Origin: MPNP01 sp965215545
GTDB taxonomy: Bacteria; Pseudomonadota; Alphaproteobacteria; Rhodobacterales; Rhodobacteraceae
Reading direction: 5' to 3'
Assembly (NCBI GenBank): GCA_965215545.1
Contig: OZ244066.1
Coordinates: forward strand, 248,001-312,000
DNA length: 64,000 nt
In this document: positions 36,601 to 44,095 of the stretch, piece after piece
How positions within the stretch are numbered: the first letter of the stretch is position 1
Layout of the letters: each line of letters begins with the position of its first letter
The notes under the pieces: model-generated
Told to the model about the DNA's origin: nothing
The model's input: only the letters and a program-made list of their open reading frames with translations
The model's database searches: none
Program-made: the position numbers and the translations under genes

Positions 36601-39600
36601 GCTCGGCGGGCTTCGACAGCCGCACCTCGACGGCACCCTCATCGCCCTCATCACCCACCGCGTCGAGGACGGACAGGTGATACGCCTCGTCATCGCGGAT
36701 GGTGGCGGTCGCGCTGCCGCCGCCGGGGGTGGGCCGGAACGGCAACCGTGTGGCAATGCCAGCAAAAAGTTCCGCAATGGAGACCGTCACGGTCTTGTTG
36801 CCGTCGAGCACCTCGTCCTGGACGGTGGGAACGCTGACCCTGCCCACTCGCTGGGACGTGTCGGTGACGGATGACAGGTCGAGATCGACAGTGTTGCTGC
36901 GGGGCCTGTAGTGCTCACCATTTACGGCGGTATCAGCGGTGGCACCGAAATTGAGATAGGCAAACGGGGCGGAGCTGGCCTTGAGCACCGCGAGGCCCGC
37001 TGCGCTGTCCGCGTAGATGTCGAAGTGTGCATCCTCCCCTTCCCAGGGCGAATTGGCACTGACCACCCGGAAGCGGTGGATGTCGTCGTCATCCAGAATC
37101 GTGAAGACCGTCCTGGCCTTGAAAAAGTCCGTAGGCTTCGCGCCTTGCGGGACGTCTTCAGTGCCTCCGGAGGCCGTGCCGGGGTGGATGTACACGGCGA
37201 AGGTCTCGTCGGGTTCCTTGCGGTCGTCATCGACGGTGTGGACCCAGAAACTCGCCTCATCCTCGCCGTTCTCGAAACTGAATCGCGCTGGAACGGAACT
37301 GTCATCCTGCGGGTTGCTGCAGACGGATGCCGGGTTTCTGAGATTCTCGATGTAGGCATCGACCTGATCCGCACCGGGGAAGTTGTCCTCCGCTTCCAGT
37401 CCGGCATGACCAGGCGCGTCGTGACGTCCCGTCGGCTGGATGCAGCCGAACAGGCCTTGGGCGCGGAAATCATCCCGGGAGCGCTTGACCCGGATGCGGA
37501 CCGAGCGCCCTTCGCGGATGGTGGTGCTCCTGTTCGCGATCCAGTAGCGTGTGCTGTCGTTATCGCGGATCGTGGCGAGGCCAACAGCCTTGGCAATGAT
37601 CGCCTTGGCATCGATGCCACCGGACTTGAGAGAGATAACGCCCTGGAAGTGTTCCGAGTTCTCGTTACGGTCATCGTCCACCACCCGGATCGGCAGGAGT
37701 CTTGCTTCCGTCTCTCCCGGTGCGAAGCGGACCGTGCGCGGCGCAACGAGGCCCTCGTAGTCCTGATGCGGGCCCGTCGTACCCTGGGCAACGGTGACGA
37801 TTTTCTTGGGGTCAAAGAAACCGTCTCCTCCTGGCAACTTCGGGCCGCCGCCGTCCATGGTGCGGAATTCCACTTCCACCGGATAGGTGCGCGGACTGGA
37901 GAGACGGACCGTGAACACCACCGGCTTGCCGCCCTCCCTGACCTCCACGTCGTCGATGCTCAGGCTCGGCGTGTCGTTGTCGAGAATGGTGGCGGTGGCG
38001 GTGAGCGGGGCAAGGATGTCGGCTTGCTGTTTGTCCCGCATGCTCGTGAAGAACAGCGGCTCTTCCTTGGGCTCTTCCTTGGGGAGGACGACCAGTGCCA
38101 CCTCGAAGGTCTCGGTGGGCTCGTCCAGTGGGTCATCAATGGTGGGAAACGCAAGTCTGGCGGCCGATTGACCGGCGGCGACAGTGATCGTGCCACTGTC
38201 CGCACCGGTATAGTCGGCACCGCGGATGGCGCCGTACACGTTGGGTGCGCGCACCCGCCATTCCAGCCGCATCGGTATCGCGGGCACCGGATCAAGGGCG
38301 ATCGGCAGGATCAGGGTTTCCCCTTCAGTGACGGTGACATCGCCGATGGTGATGACGGGGCGCTTGTCGTCGTCCCGGATGATACCGACCGCCCGCGCTG
38401 GCCCCATGTCGAGACCAGCGACGTTCGGGTTGGCAAGCACCACCGAGAAGTCCTCGGCGGGCTCGTCGATGCTGTCTTGCAGGGTCTTCACGCGGATGAC
38501 CTTGTCGATCTCCCCGGCCTTGAAGACCAGCGTGCCCGAGGCGGCAACGTAGTCCTTGCCGGCCTCGGCCGTGTGGGCAGTCAGTGACTCGGTCTTCCAG
38601 GCGACGCTGATGTCGGCATCATGTGCCACACCGAGGGTGACGGGAAACCTCAACCGATTGCCTTCGGTGGCTGGACCCTTGGGCGCGGCGATGCGCAGGG
38701 TGGGGCCGTCGTAGATTGCACCCCTGGCCGGGGATTCGCTCATCTTGAGAAGCGATCCGGCGAAATAGGCTTGAGCCAGCTTGACCTGGAAGGTTTCGAT
38801 GGCTTCGTCGCTTTGATCGACCAGGGAACGCACTTCCAGTGTGGTACCGGTGTTTCCCGCAGGGATTTTCAGTGTCGACAGGGTGTTGGGGTAACCAAAG
38901 AAGTCAGATCTGCTGAAGCCTGATGCCGTGTCTTCATCATCCGCTGTCACATACCATGACAACACAACCTTATCGTCGAGTGCTCCGACTTGCCACTTGC
39001 CGTCCTTGTAGACCAGGATGTCGACGTGAAAGACCGCGGTCTGGCCCTCCTGCACCGCCACCGGTCCGGCTCCCGGTGCCGCCTCGCGCAACCGCAGATG
39101 CGGCTTGTGGGCATCGTCGTCGCTGATGGTGCCCCGAGTCGTTGCACCGCGGGCACCGTCCCTGAAGTCCGCGTTCTCCACGCGACTGAAACGCAGCACC
39201 ACGGTCTCGTCATCCTCGACCACCCGGTCATCGAGCAGCGCGACCTTGACAGTTTCCTCCTGCGGTGCGTCGCCAGCATCGGCGGGGAAGGTCAGCACAC
39301 CGTCCGCGAGCGCCGTGTAGTCGGTACCCGAAGTTGCACTGCCCCTGCCGGTATCCCTGTAGCGCACCGTGACGTCCTTGCCTTGGGGCGGATTGGTCAG
39401 CGTGACCGTAAAGTCGAGCGTGTCCCCATCTTCGGCAGCTCTCGGCGAATCGATCGTGATGGTGGGAGCCGGATCGTCGTTCTCGATGGTGACGGTTGCG
39501 AAATACTCGTTGACGCCGCCGGGCAGTTTGAGCGACCTGGGTTGGTCAAACCGCACGCAGAGAGTCTCGTTGCCCTCGTGGTAGTTGTCGTCCATCAGGA

Positions 39601-40801
39601 ATTGCCACAGACTCGGGCTTCGGACTTCGGGCCGGGAGACATCCCAGGTGATCACCTTTGGCGCGGGCCAGCTTGTGCGTGGCGTATAGCCTGTTGCAAC
39701 TGCCCATGTCGCCAGATCCTGCGCGTTCGCGGTGGCCTTGCAGCCACCGCCGCTGTTGACGAACGAGACCCTGACGCTGGGATCTTCCGCACTCGTTGCG
39801 ATATTGCCCTCGAGAAACATCGGCAATCGAAACCCGGTCTGAGACTGAGCGAAAAGACTCAAGATTTCCAATTCGTTCTCCGCCACCGTCAGGTCCTGCA
39901 CCTCGAGCACCCGCGCGGCGTATCCCGTATCATCCTTCACGGGGACCGTGAGCGTGGTCTTGGTTCCAAGATTGTAGTATTCGCTCGCCAGCAGCCTGAC
40001 CGTGACCGCGCCATCATCGCTGCCAGGATCGATCCGGGTCTGCACCCGGGTATCATGCCTCGCGCCCAGAAAGCCGCTGTCTCCAGCGGCATAAGCCCGA
40101 AGTTCGTGGGACTTGCGCCCTTCTGCCGTGCCCGGCAGAAAGTCGTGGGAACTGTCATCAACGACCTCCCAGTTCAGGCGCACCTTCCTGTCATTGATCT
40201 TCGGATTGATCCGCTTCAGCGTGAAATCGAAGGCACCGCCCTCAGTCACACCATTGCGCTCCAGAGCCGGGTCCGGTTCGATCGAGATCACCGGACATTT
40301 GCCGTCATCTCTTACGGGAATGCTCAGGGACTTCGGTCTTCCATTTCGCCCGACATCGAAGGGAAGGTTGTTGTTGTAGCTTCCGAGCAGGGTGATCGTG
40401 ATGTACCCATCCTTGCATCTTGCGTCTGGTTTGGTTGGAATACGCCAGAGATTTTTGACCGGTGCACTGGCTGCATCAAAACTGTTTGAATTGAACTGGA
40501 GGCGCTTTATTCCCTCGTGCCTGGTATCGATCAGATCGAGAGTGGGGTGGTCGTCAACCCGATACTTCAGGTTGAACGTCTGCGATCGGCTTGGGGCAAT
40601 TCTGTACGCGCGGACCTTGGGTATGATCGCGTTGCCTTCGGTGACGGCACTGTTGGCAGTTGAACTGGGCGGGAGGAGATAGACGGCACCGATCCTGGTC
40701 TGCGCATTCGCGCCGGCAGCGAGCAGCAGGGAGACCGCCAGGCAGGACGTGGGCAGCCACGCCCAGGACACCCGCCGGCCCAGTCCTGCAAGCCATGCCA
40801 C
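27662..40801 (-). CDS. Giant secreted Calx-beta repeat protein with C-terminal autotransporter-like barrel
   Basis: About 4379 residues. The N-terminus has a signal peptide (LPTSCLAVSLLLAAGANA, cleavage near residue 33). Dozens of Calx-beta modules follow, recognisable by strands ending ITDDD or IRDDD with DE(P/T)xET before them, and one cadherin-like segment near 36100-36300 (DEDGNTGTTALSVTV). Five nearly identical 234-residue units occupy 30875-34384. The last 350 or so residues form a beta-barrel translocator (LLGADYARGRLLTGLAL and similar strands) ending in the aromatic residue of GTGFEWRW, typical of outer-membrane proteins. It is probably a calcium-dependent surface adhesin or biofilm protein. 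The start is a GTG; no good ribosome binding site is visible. A G10 tract lies 43-52 bases upstream, and a decayed integrase lies beyond it. Confidence 0.88.
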   Translation of the reverse strand: MAWLAGLGRRVSWAWLPTSCLAVSLLLAAGANAQTRIGAVYLLPPSSTANSAVTEGNAIIPKVRAYRIAPSRSQTFNLKYRVDDHPTLDLIDTRHEGIKRLQFNSNSFDAASAPVKNLWRIPTKPDARCKDGYITITLLGSYNNNLPFDVGRNGRPKSLSIPVRDDGKCPVISIEPDPALERNGVTEGGAFDFTLKRINPKINDRKVRLNWEVVDDSSHDFLPGTAEGRKSHELRAYAAGDSGFLGARHDTRVQTRIDPGSDDGAVTVRLLASEYYNLGTKTTLTVPVKDDTGYAARVLEVQDLTVAENELEILSLFAQSQTGFRLPMFLEGNIATSAEDPSVRVSFVNSGGGCKATANAQDLATWAVATGYTPRTSWPAPKVITWDVSRPEVRSPSLWQFLMDDNYHEGNETLCVRFDQPRSLKLPGGVNEYFATVTIENDDPAPTITIDSPRAAEDGDTLDFTVTLTNPPQGKDVTVRYRDTGRGSATSGTDYTALADGVLTFPADAGDAPQEETVKVALLDDRVVEDDETVVLRFSRVENADFRDGARGATTRGTISDDDAHKPHLRLREAAPGAGPVAVQEGQTAVFHVDILVYKDGKWQVGALDDKVVLSWYVTADDEDTASGFSRSDFFGYPNTLSTLKIPAGNTGTTLEVRSLVDQSDEAIETFQVKLAQAYFAGSLLKMSESPARGAIYDGPTLRIAAPKGPATEGNRLRFPVTLGVAHDADISVAWKTESLTAHTAEAGKDYVAASGTLVFKAGEIDKVIRVKTLQDSIDEPAEDFSVVLANPNVAGLDMGPARAVGIIRDDDKRPVITIGDVTVTEGETLILPIALDPVPAIPMRLEWRVRAPNVYGAIRGADYTGADSGTITVAAGQSAARLAFPTIDDPLDEPTETFEVALVVLPKEEPKEEPLFFTSMRDKQQADILAPLTATATILDNDTPSLSIDDVEVREGGKPVVFTVRLSSPRTYPVEVEFRTMDGGGPKLPGGDGFFDPKKIVTVAQGTTGPHQDYEGLVAPRTVRFAPGETEARLLPIRVVDDDRNENSEHFQGVISLKSGGIDAKAIIAKAVGLATIRDNDSTRYWIANRSTTIREGRSVRIRVKRSRDDFRAQGLFGCIQPTGRHDAPGHAGLEAEDNFPGADQVDAYIENLRNPASVCSNPQDDSSVPARFSFENGEDEASFWVHTVDDDRKEPDETFAVYIHPGTASGGTEDVPQGAKPTDFFKARTVFTILDDDDIHRFRVVSANSPWEGEDAHFDIYADSAAGLAVLKASSAPFAYLNFGATADTAVNGEHYRPRSNTVDLDLSSVTDTSQRVGRVSVPTVQDEVLDGNKTVTVSIAELFAGIATRLPFRPTPGGGSATATIRDDEAYHLSVLDAVGDEGDEGAVEVRLSKPAERDVTIRFRTRQGTAKAPEDFTACGPGDAQCALVIPAGKTEAQFRVPTTEDAIPEETEQFRVVIADVDFANIIIDRRAAIVKIRDDDARSVAISGLADASVPENSAWTSPTPAWTGSPDGGMAWTLEGNDATRFTIDPDTGVVTLPAQNFESPADADGNNVYDITARVTDEDGNTGTTALSVTVTDVVYGQVNIAHSSIDGDGNITVGEGDSVAPLFSYAPYRQQGDLAGAPASVALRWRINGLGGEGSAAAADITLSNAGGPHRLAYSGTSALSRVVLAATTDDESPEPTETFGIELWTDSDDVLFHNLLANTWSDNNRLQIDYAISDDHQARLVFDRRFVGQIHEQDDPKTKDVAEHRKSYTVKLNFVPPPAGITVTPTLSPTTTRAILDKTSLSFTPTNWNTPQTVTVTAVDDAVANTPTVQQLDIEHSVSGAGDIDVETDFPVYVNVIDDDTTNQLSFDSPSVTEGDSGEATLTFTLTLLRPAQESLSVLLNPFTQGTTATPTPVGATPATPGPSHDFDRSDIHSRTITFAAGDTTRTFDVTVYGDVRHEGNETVKIHVQSRKPAALVLAPDLPRAGSATGIANAIASGTITDDDAAPDGIVLSLDPYTNKRTPSRTPENRADPNQRNFNVVATTLGDTLYGEDVSIALSVGKAGDTATAGTDFTSDFWSAGAAHQSVDLVLSEGLRSTADSNIFVDFRLRPTDDALDEDDEVFSIVGTSGAIAITPATHTITDDDGAPTVAVGDATAVTEGNDPKVTTNLAFTVTLSTASGRPVTVPYTLGGTAAADADYTDPATKSVTLAAGTTTGTITIPVKGDTLDEPNETVIVTLGTPTNATVATTEGAATGTGTITDDDATPTATLVLTPPAISEKGGTSTVTATLSAASSQAVTLTVTATPVAPAGAGDITLSPNKILTIPAGATASTGTVTLTANDNALDAADKTVTVAATATGGNGLAAPDAVTLTITDDDGAPTVAVGDATAVTEGNDPKVTTNLAFTVTLSTASGRPVTVPYTLGGTAAADADYTDPATKSVTLAAGTTTGTITIPVKGDTLDEPNETVIVTLGTPTNATVATTEGAATGTGTITDDDATPTATLVLTPPAISEKGGTSTVTATLSAASSQAVTLTVTATPVAPAGAGDITLSPNKILTIPAGATASTGTVTLTANDNALDAADKTVTVAATATGGNGLAAPDAVTLTITDDDGAPTVAVGDATAVTEGNDPKVTTNLAFTVTLSTASGRPVTVPYTLGGTAAADADYTDPATKSVTLAAGTTTGTITIPVKGDTLDEPNETVIVTLGTPTNATVATTEGAATGTGTITDDDATPTATLVLTPPAISEKGGTSTVTATLSAASSQAVTLTVTATPVAPAGAGDITLSPNKILTIPAGATASTGTVTLTANDNALDAADKTVTVAATATGGNGLAAPDAVTLTITDDDGAPTVAVGDATAVTEGNDPKVTTNLAFTVTLSTASGRPVTVPYTLGGTAAADADYTDPATKSVTLAAGTTTGTITIPVKGDTLDEPNETVIVTLGTPTNATVATTEGAATGTGTITDDDATPTATLVLTPPAISEKGGTSTVTATLSAASSQAVTLTVTATPVAPAGAGDITLSPNKILTIPAGATASTGTVTLTANDNALDAADKTVTVAATATGGNGLAAPDAVTLTITDDDGAPTVAVGDATAVTEGNDPKVTTNLAFTVTLSTASGRPVTVPYTLGGTAAADADYTDPATKSVTLAAGTTTGTITIPVKGDTLDEPNETVIVTLGTPTNATVATTEGAATATGTITDDDATPTATLVLTPPAISEKGGTSTVTATLSAASSQAVTLTVTATPVAPAGAGDITLSPNKILTIPAGATASTGTVTLTANDNALDAADKTVTVAATATGGNGLAAPDAVTLTITDDDGAPTVAVGDATAVEGGTATFDVTLSTPSSRAVTVTATTAEGTATDPEDYTHKTGILTIPAGATSVTFTVAIAHDTVAELDETFTVILSNATGATIAGATGTGTITGATALLSIADATAAEGDSLTFTVTRTGDTSGAATVQWTTADDTVEGADRAATTDYTARTTAATLSFKAGDATATISVATTEDTIDEPNETFRVVLANPSDGLVLADGTATGTITDDDTVPTGITLAVTPSSVAEDTAATVAVTATVAGGTTFAEAQTITVSVGAAGDTAVAGTDYVAVPNFDITLPAGVTSATGTFSLNPTDDDADEPDETLTVSGNSGSLDVTDAEVTITDDDAAPVLSISSLSVDEGDDPDTTTPMTFTVTLSTASGRAVTVAYADTGDGTATSGDDYAVVSAGTLTFAPGDTHKTVAVAVNGDTVDEADETVVLGLSSPVNATLDGGGTTLEATGTIIDDDFTPVTISIDDAEAMEGSYLEFRVHLSRPSPGNVEVSWRTVPGVARVTDFESGSGRLRFAEGEQEQVIEVWAYEDGIDDGHETMAVVLSDPAPAGVTLARARATGTILNADPLPAAWLSRFGRTVAEQTLEGIAGRLGASRTPGMEGTFAGQMLPFAPAGDGRASTRTNGAAGRHGSHTGGLGLARRDPGWPHTAGAGTPTERAQTMTEREVLLGSSFTMTGVPDSAGGNVAFWGRMAHGGFEGQTGTFSLDGEVTTMLLGADYARGRLLTGLALALSRGEGGYANGASGPGCDDADAMNEGCTPLEVKGTVEASLNAAIPYASVQVSERLALWGALGHGTGEVTVESALKDRFSSGTRWTMAAAGLRGDIIGTAVGGGPALAVTSDALWVRTASDPTADLAASDSRVTRLRLGLEGRWTHAVAGGGRLAPRLEAGVRHDGGDAETGFGIEAGGGLAWSDPASGLALDLSGRALVAHEAGRFKDWGVALDLAWDPTPETKRGWSTRLSRSHGGASSGGVAALLEPDVLPEPGDSDGGAWSAEAARGLGLGHGMVGSPYVRASGTPGVRGKMRAGYRIEPDAAHAEDATFDLWAELGTGEGGSAVGTGFEWRW
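30875..34384 (-). repeat. Five tandem 702-bp repeats inside the giant gene
   Basis: Each unit encodes 234 residues, starting GAPTVAVGDATAVTEG and ending DAVTLTITDDD, thus two Calx-beta modules. Copies are essentially identical at the DNA level. The one difference noticed is a single base in the unit nearest 31240, turning GAATGTG into GAATATG. A partial sixth copy flanks the array at 30838-30874. The near identity at synonymous sites implies very recent amplification or gene conversion, and copy number is likely to vary. Confidence 0.95.
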
Positions 40802-40843
40802 GCGCGGCGAACCCGGGCGTGCGCCGGAATTGAATGGCCATTG

Positions 40844-40853
40844 CCCCCCCCCC
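40844..40853 (-). repeat. G10 homopolymer upstream of the giant surface-protein gene
   Basis: Ten consecutive G on the coding strand (C on the plus strand), 43-52 bases before the GTG start and directly after the last codon of the integrase remnant. An ATG at 40841 lies two bases beyond the tract with the G run as its Shine-Dalgarno, but its frame differs from the giant gene. Such tracts can change length by slippage. Confidence 0.75.
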
Positions 40854-41169
40854 TCAATTCACCGGCAACCCGCGGATGTGGGCCGCTTCGCCGTTGCGCA
40901 AGGCCAGTCCGGTCATGGCATCGGCAATCTGCCCATGGGGCACGGCGAAGCAGTGCCCGGGAACGCACCGTGGCCGCCTTGGGCAGGAGACAGTCCAGAA
41001 TCCCGCGCCAGTGTGTCGGGCTGTCGCCTCTGCGAAGACCAGGGGCGGTGGCGCAGTCCAGAACCGTCCCAATCCACCGGCGCACGATGCCGGTCGCATC
41101 AGGCGTCCCGGTCCCGATCGGCATGAGAGCGGCGATCGCGTCTGCTCTTGTGACCTGCGCCATCTGCAT
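40854..41169 (-). pseudogene. Phage-type tyrosine integrase (P4 family) remnant, frameshifted
   Basis: From the ATG at 41169 the frame reads VTRADAIAALMPIGTGTPDA, then VRRWIGTVLDCATA and GDSPTHWRGILDCLLPK. This is the core-binding (SAM-like) region of P4-type integrases, which typically reads VTRADVLAxLxPIW ... RIxTVLDWA ... GxNPARWRGHLDxLLP. Past about 40970 the match continues in another frame (GHCFAVPHGQIADAMTGLAL ...) and ends at the TGA near 40857. The DUF4102 N-terminus and the whole catalytic domain with its R-H-R-Y residues are missing. It is a dead fragment left from an integrated element, placed immediately before the giant gene. Confidence 0.72.
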
Positions 41170-42097
41170 CTCGCCGATTCTAGAGGAGATGAAGGTTTTG
41201 AGTGGCGCCGTTCACTGCGCCACATGTTTGGTGCTTTTCTCGCCGGGATCCCTGCTTTCGGTGAGTTTCAGCGTGGCTCCCTGAAGCGGTTCCGGGTCCG
41301 GCATCTGTCGATGGGACCCTGCCTCCCGGCTGTGCGGTCACGGCCATTGCGAGCACGATGCCGGGATCGACCCCGGGACCGGGTTGCGCCGACGGCCCTG
41401 CACCTGGCAGCTCGGCACCCACGGACATGCGCCCGCAAGCTTGATGCGAAGGAAAGTCCTCCCTCCTGCGGTCGTGCCAGCCGGGTTCTGCCGATTTCAT
41501 CGTCAGCATTCTGAGGATCAAGTCGTTCAACTGCTCCACACCTTTTCCGGACGACCATAGTATGCCTGCAGGAAAATTCAAACTGTTGCTGCCCTGTACC
41601 CTGCCGCCGCCAGGAGAGCACCTCAAGGCCCGAATCCGGTCTCCCGGGCCCGATCGTCCCACCTGGACCCAGACCGCCCATCAGATGGCACTCCGACCGG
41701 GCGGCGGAGACAGTGCAGGAGTCACGACAGGTAATGAATGTGAGCAGCGACCGGCATCCGGACGCGGTGATGCATCGAGAGAAGCTTGCGCCAGATGCTG
41801 CGGGGGTCACCCGGGACCGGCCGGCGGCAGCGGGATTCGTCACCACGAGATCGGGCGGGGGGCACTGGCTGGTCTCCGCCCGGACGTAAGCGAGCAGGCA
41901 CATATGTCCAGATTAAGGATTGATCCACGGGTCTGATCCCTGACCATGCCGTGTCGTCACTGCGCACCCCCTGATTGCGCATGATGGTGTCTTGATGGCT
42001 CGGGGTTGATGTTGACAGCCGCGGGGGGCGGTAGAGGGTTCGGTGCCATGAAGACCCGGTTGATGGGCTGAAGATCGAAACAGGCAAAGGAGAGACC
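41170..42097. other. Intergenic region between integrase remnant and transporter operon
   Basis: About 930 bp without a convincing gene. Short open frames on both strands have no domain or ribosome binding site. No tRNA or attachment-site duplication was recognised, although the nearby integrase fragment makes this a likely place for element debris. The last 15 bases form the potD-like ribosome binding site (AAAGGAGAGACC). Confidence 0.5.
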
Positions 42098-43191
42098 ATG
42101 TCCAGATCCAGAATGACGACAGAGCCGACAATGACGATGAGTCGGCGCGGGCTGCTGGCGGGTGCCGCCGGTGAGGCTCTTGCCGCACCGATGGTGAGTC
42201 GGGTGTGGGCTGCCGATCCGGTCACCATCAACATGCTGGCATGGTACGGTCATGGCGAGCCGGATATCGTGGGTGAATTCGAGGCCGAGCACAATGTCAG
42301 GTTCGTGCCGAAATATTACGCAGGCGGCGACAACATGCTGGCACTGATCGCCCAGTCCCCGCCGGGAACCTACGACATCATTCTCTCGGATGCCGAATTC
42401 GTGCAGCAGCTGAACGCCGCCGGGTATATCGAGGCGATGGACCCGTCGCTCTTCCCGTTCGACGATTTCTATCCCGAGTACCAGAAGTACCCGGGGCACT
42501 GGACCGGTGAGACGCTGTGGTCCGTCATGGTGCGTTACGGGCTTCTGGGTGTCTCGTACAACGTCGATGCGCTCTCGGAGAAGGAGGCATCGAGTTACAA
42601 TGCCTACTGGAATCCCAAGGTCACGGGCAAGGTGGGGCATTTTGACTGGCATCTGCCGAGTCTGGGTCAGCTCTCCCTGCTGTTGGGCAACCGGGACCCC
42701 TCACCTTTCGACATCTCCGCGCAGGCCTGGGACGCGTTGCAGGAGAAGACACTCAGCCTGAAACCACAGGTCGGGGGCTATTTTGACTTCGGTGGCACAT
42801 TTGCCGCACTGAAGAATGGCGAGATGCTCGCGATGTGCGGTATCGGTGACTGGATTACCGGCATTCTCCAGAAGGACGGTGCGCCGGTGGCCAGCGTCAT
42901 TCCCGAAGAGGGCGGCATCCAGTGGACCGAGAGCTATTCGATCGGCAAGGGCTCGCAGAAGCAGGATATCGTGAATCGGTTCATCCAGTACATGCTCAGT
43001 CCGGCCGGGCAGGTCAAATCGATTCAGATGGCAGCCTATCCCGGTCTGTCGCCGACAAAATCCGGCTGGCAGGCCATCCACAGAGTCCGATCCGCCTCCT
43101 GCAGGAGGGCCAGCTGTTCTTCCGCGACATTCCGCGGCAGCAAACGCTTGAGGACTGGAACGACTTCTGGTCAGAATACAAGACCGCCTGA
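42098..43191 (+). pseudogene. PotD-like polyamine ABC transporter substrate-binding protein, frameshifted near the C-terminus
   Basis: The protein starts at an ATG with a strong AAAGGAGAG site and has a twin-arginine-like leader (MSRRGLLAGAAG). The mature part matches periplasmic PotD/PotF-type binding proteins (ITINMLAWYGHGEP-like start, YAGGDNMLALIAQSPPGTYD, VPEEG-like VIPEEGGIQWTESYSI). At about 43079 the frame changes: the frame used so far reads on as HRVRSAS, while the natural ending SPIRLLQEGQLFFRDIP and EDWNDFWSEYKTA, with a TGA at 43191, is in another frame. A one-base deletion explains it. Without correction the protein loses its last 40 or so residues and runs into the next gene. 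Confidence 0.82.
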
Positions 43192-43249
43192 TCCGGCGGT
43201 CGATACCGGCCCGCGGCTGGGTGGCGAGTCGGTCACCGGGCGATCCGGA

Positions 43250-44093
43250 ATGGTCCAACGGAAGTCGGTCTATCCCTATGTCTGGCGCTTGCCATTGTTG
43301 GTCTGGCAAGGGTTGTTTTTTGTCGGACCCCTCCTTCTCATGGTGGCCATCTCGTTCTGGCTGGTGCGCAACTACCGGATGGAGCCCGATCTTGTCTTCC
43401 GGAACTGGGAACGGATGTTGGGGCGTGCGTATTTCTGGGATGCCTATTTTGTCACCTTCTGGCGGGCGACGCTGGCCGCGGGACTGGCCAGCCTGATCGC
43501 CTTTGCCGGCCTCCCTTGCCCTGGCATTCCGCGTCACCGATACGGTCCGGCGGTGGGCCATGTTCATCCTGATCGTGCCGTTTTTCACCTCGTATCTCGT
43601 TCGCGTCCATGCCTGGCAGGTCCTGCTGGCTGAAAGCGGATTGTTCAATGCCATTCTGGGGCTGGTGGAGATTGGACCCTTCACCATGCTGAATACGGGT
43701 TTTGGTGCGATGGTGGGGTATCTGACGCTGGTGCTGCCGCTCGTCGTGATCCTGCAGACAATGAGCCTGGCTGCGATTGACCGATCGCTGATCGAGGCGG
43801 CACGCAACCTGGGGGCGGGGCCACGTGACACCCTGCTCAGGGTGATTGTGCCGGCTGCCAGGGTGGGGCTGGTTCTCGGTTTCGTCTTTGCGTTCATCCT
43901 GTCCTTCGGCGATTTCGTCAGCCCGTTCTACCTGGGCGGATCAAACCCGCCAACCCTGTCGATCCTGATTGTCGACACCACCAAGTCCGGTCAGCAGTGG
44001 CCGCGGGCAGCGGTTGTCGCGGTCATGATGATCCTGACACTCTTTGTCGTGGCCTTTGCAGCCGTCGCTGCGGTGTACCGGCGGCGGGTCTAG
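43250..44093 (+). pseudogene. PotB-like ABC transporter permease, frameshifted
   Basis: The ATG at 43250 begins MVQRKSVYPYVWRLPLL and the first membrane helix WQGLFFVGPLLLMVAISFWL. At about 43506, in the middle of the second helix (ATLAAGLASLIAFA), the frame shifts, and the rest is read from the TTG at 43503: LALAFRVTDTVRRWAMFILI, then the EAA-loop region IEAARNLGAGPRDTLLRVIVP and final helices to 44093. Together they give a standard 280-residue inner-membrane permease of the spermidine/putrescine type. One base inserted or lost breaks it. Confidence 0.85.
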
Positions 44094-44095
44094 AC

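Noticed and set aside
36911..40489. Two long plus-strand open frames (about 558 and 499 codons) opposite the giant gene
   Set aside because: They are antisense shadows of GC-rich coding sequence, with no recognisable domain or ribosome binding site.
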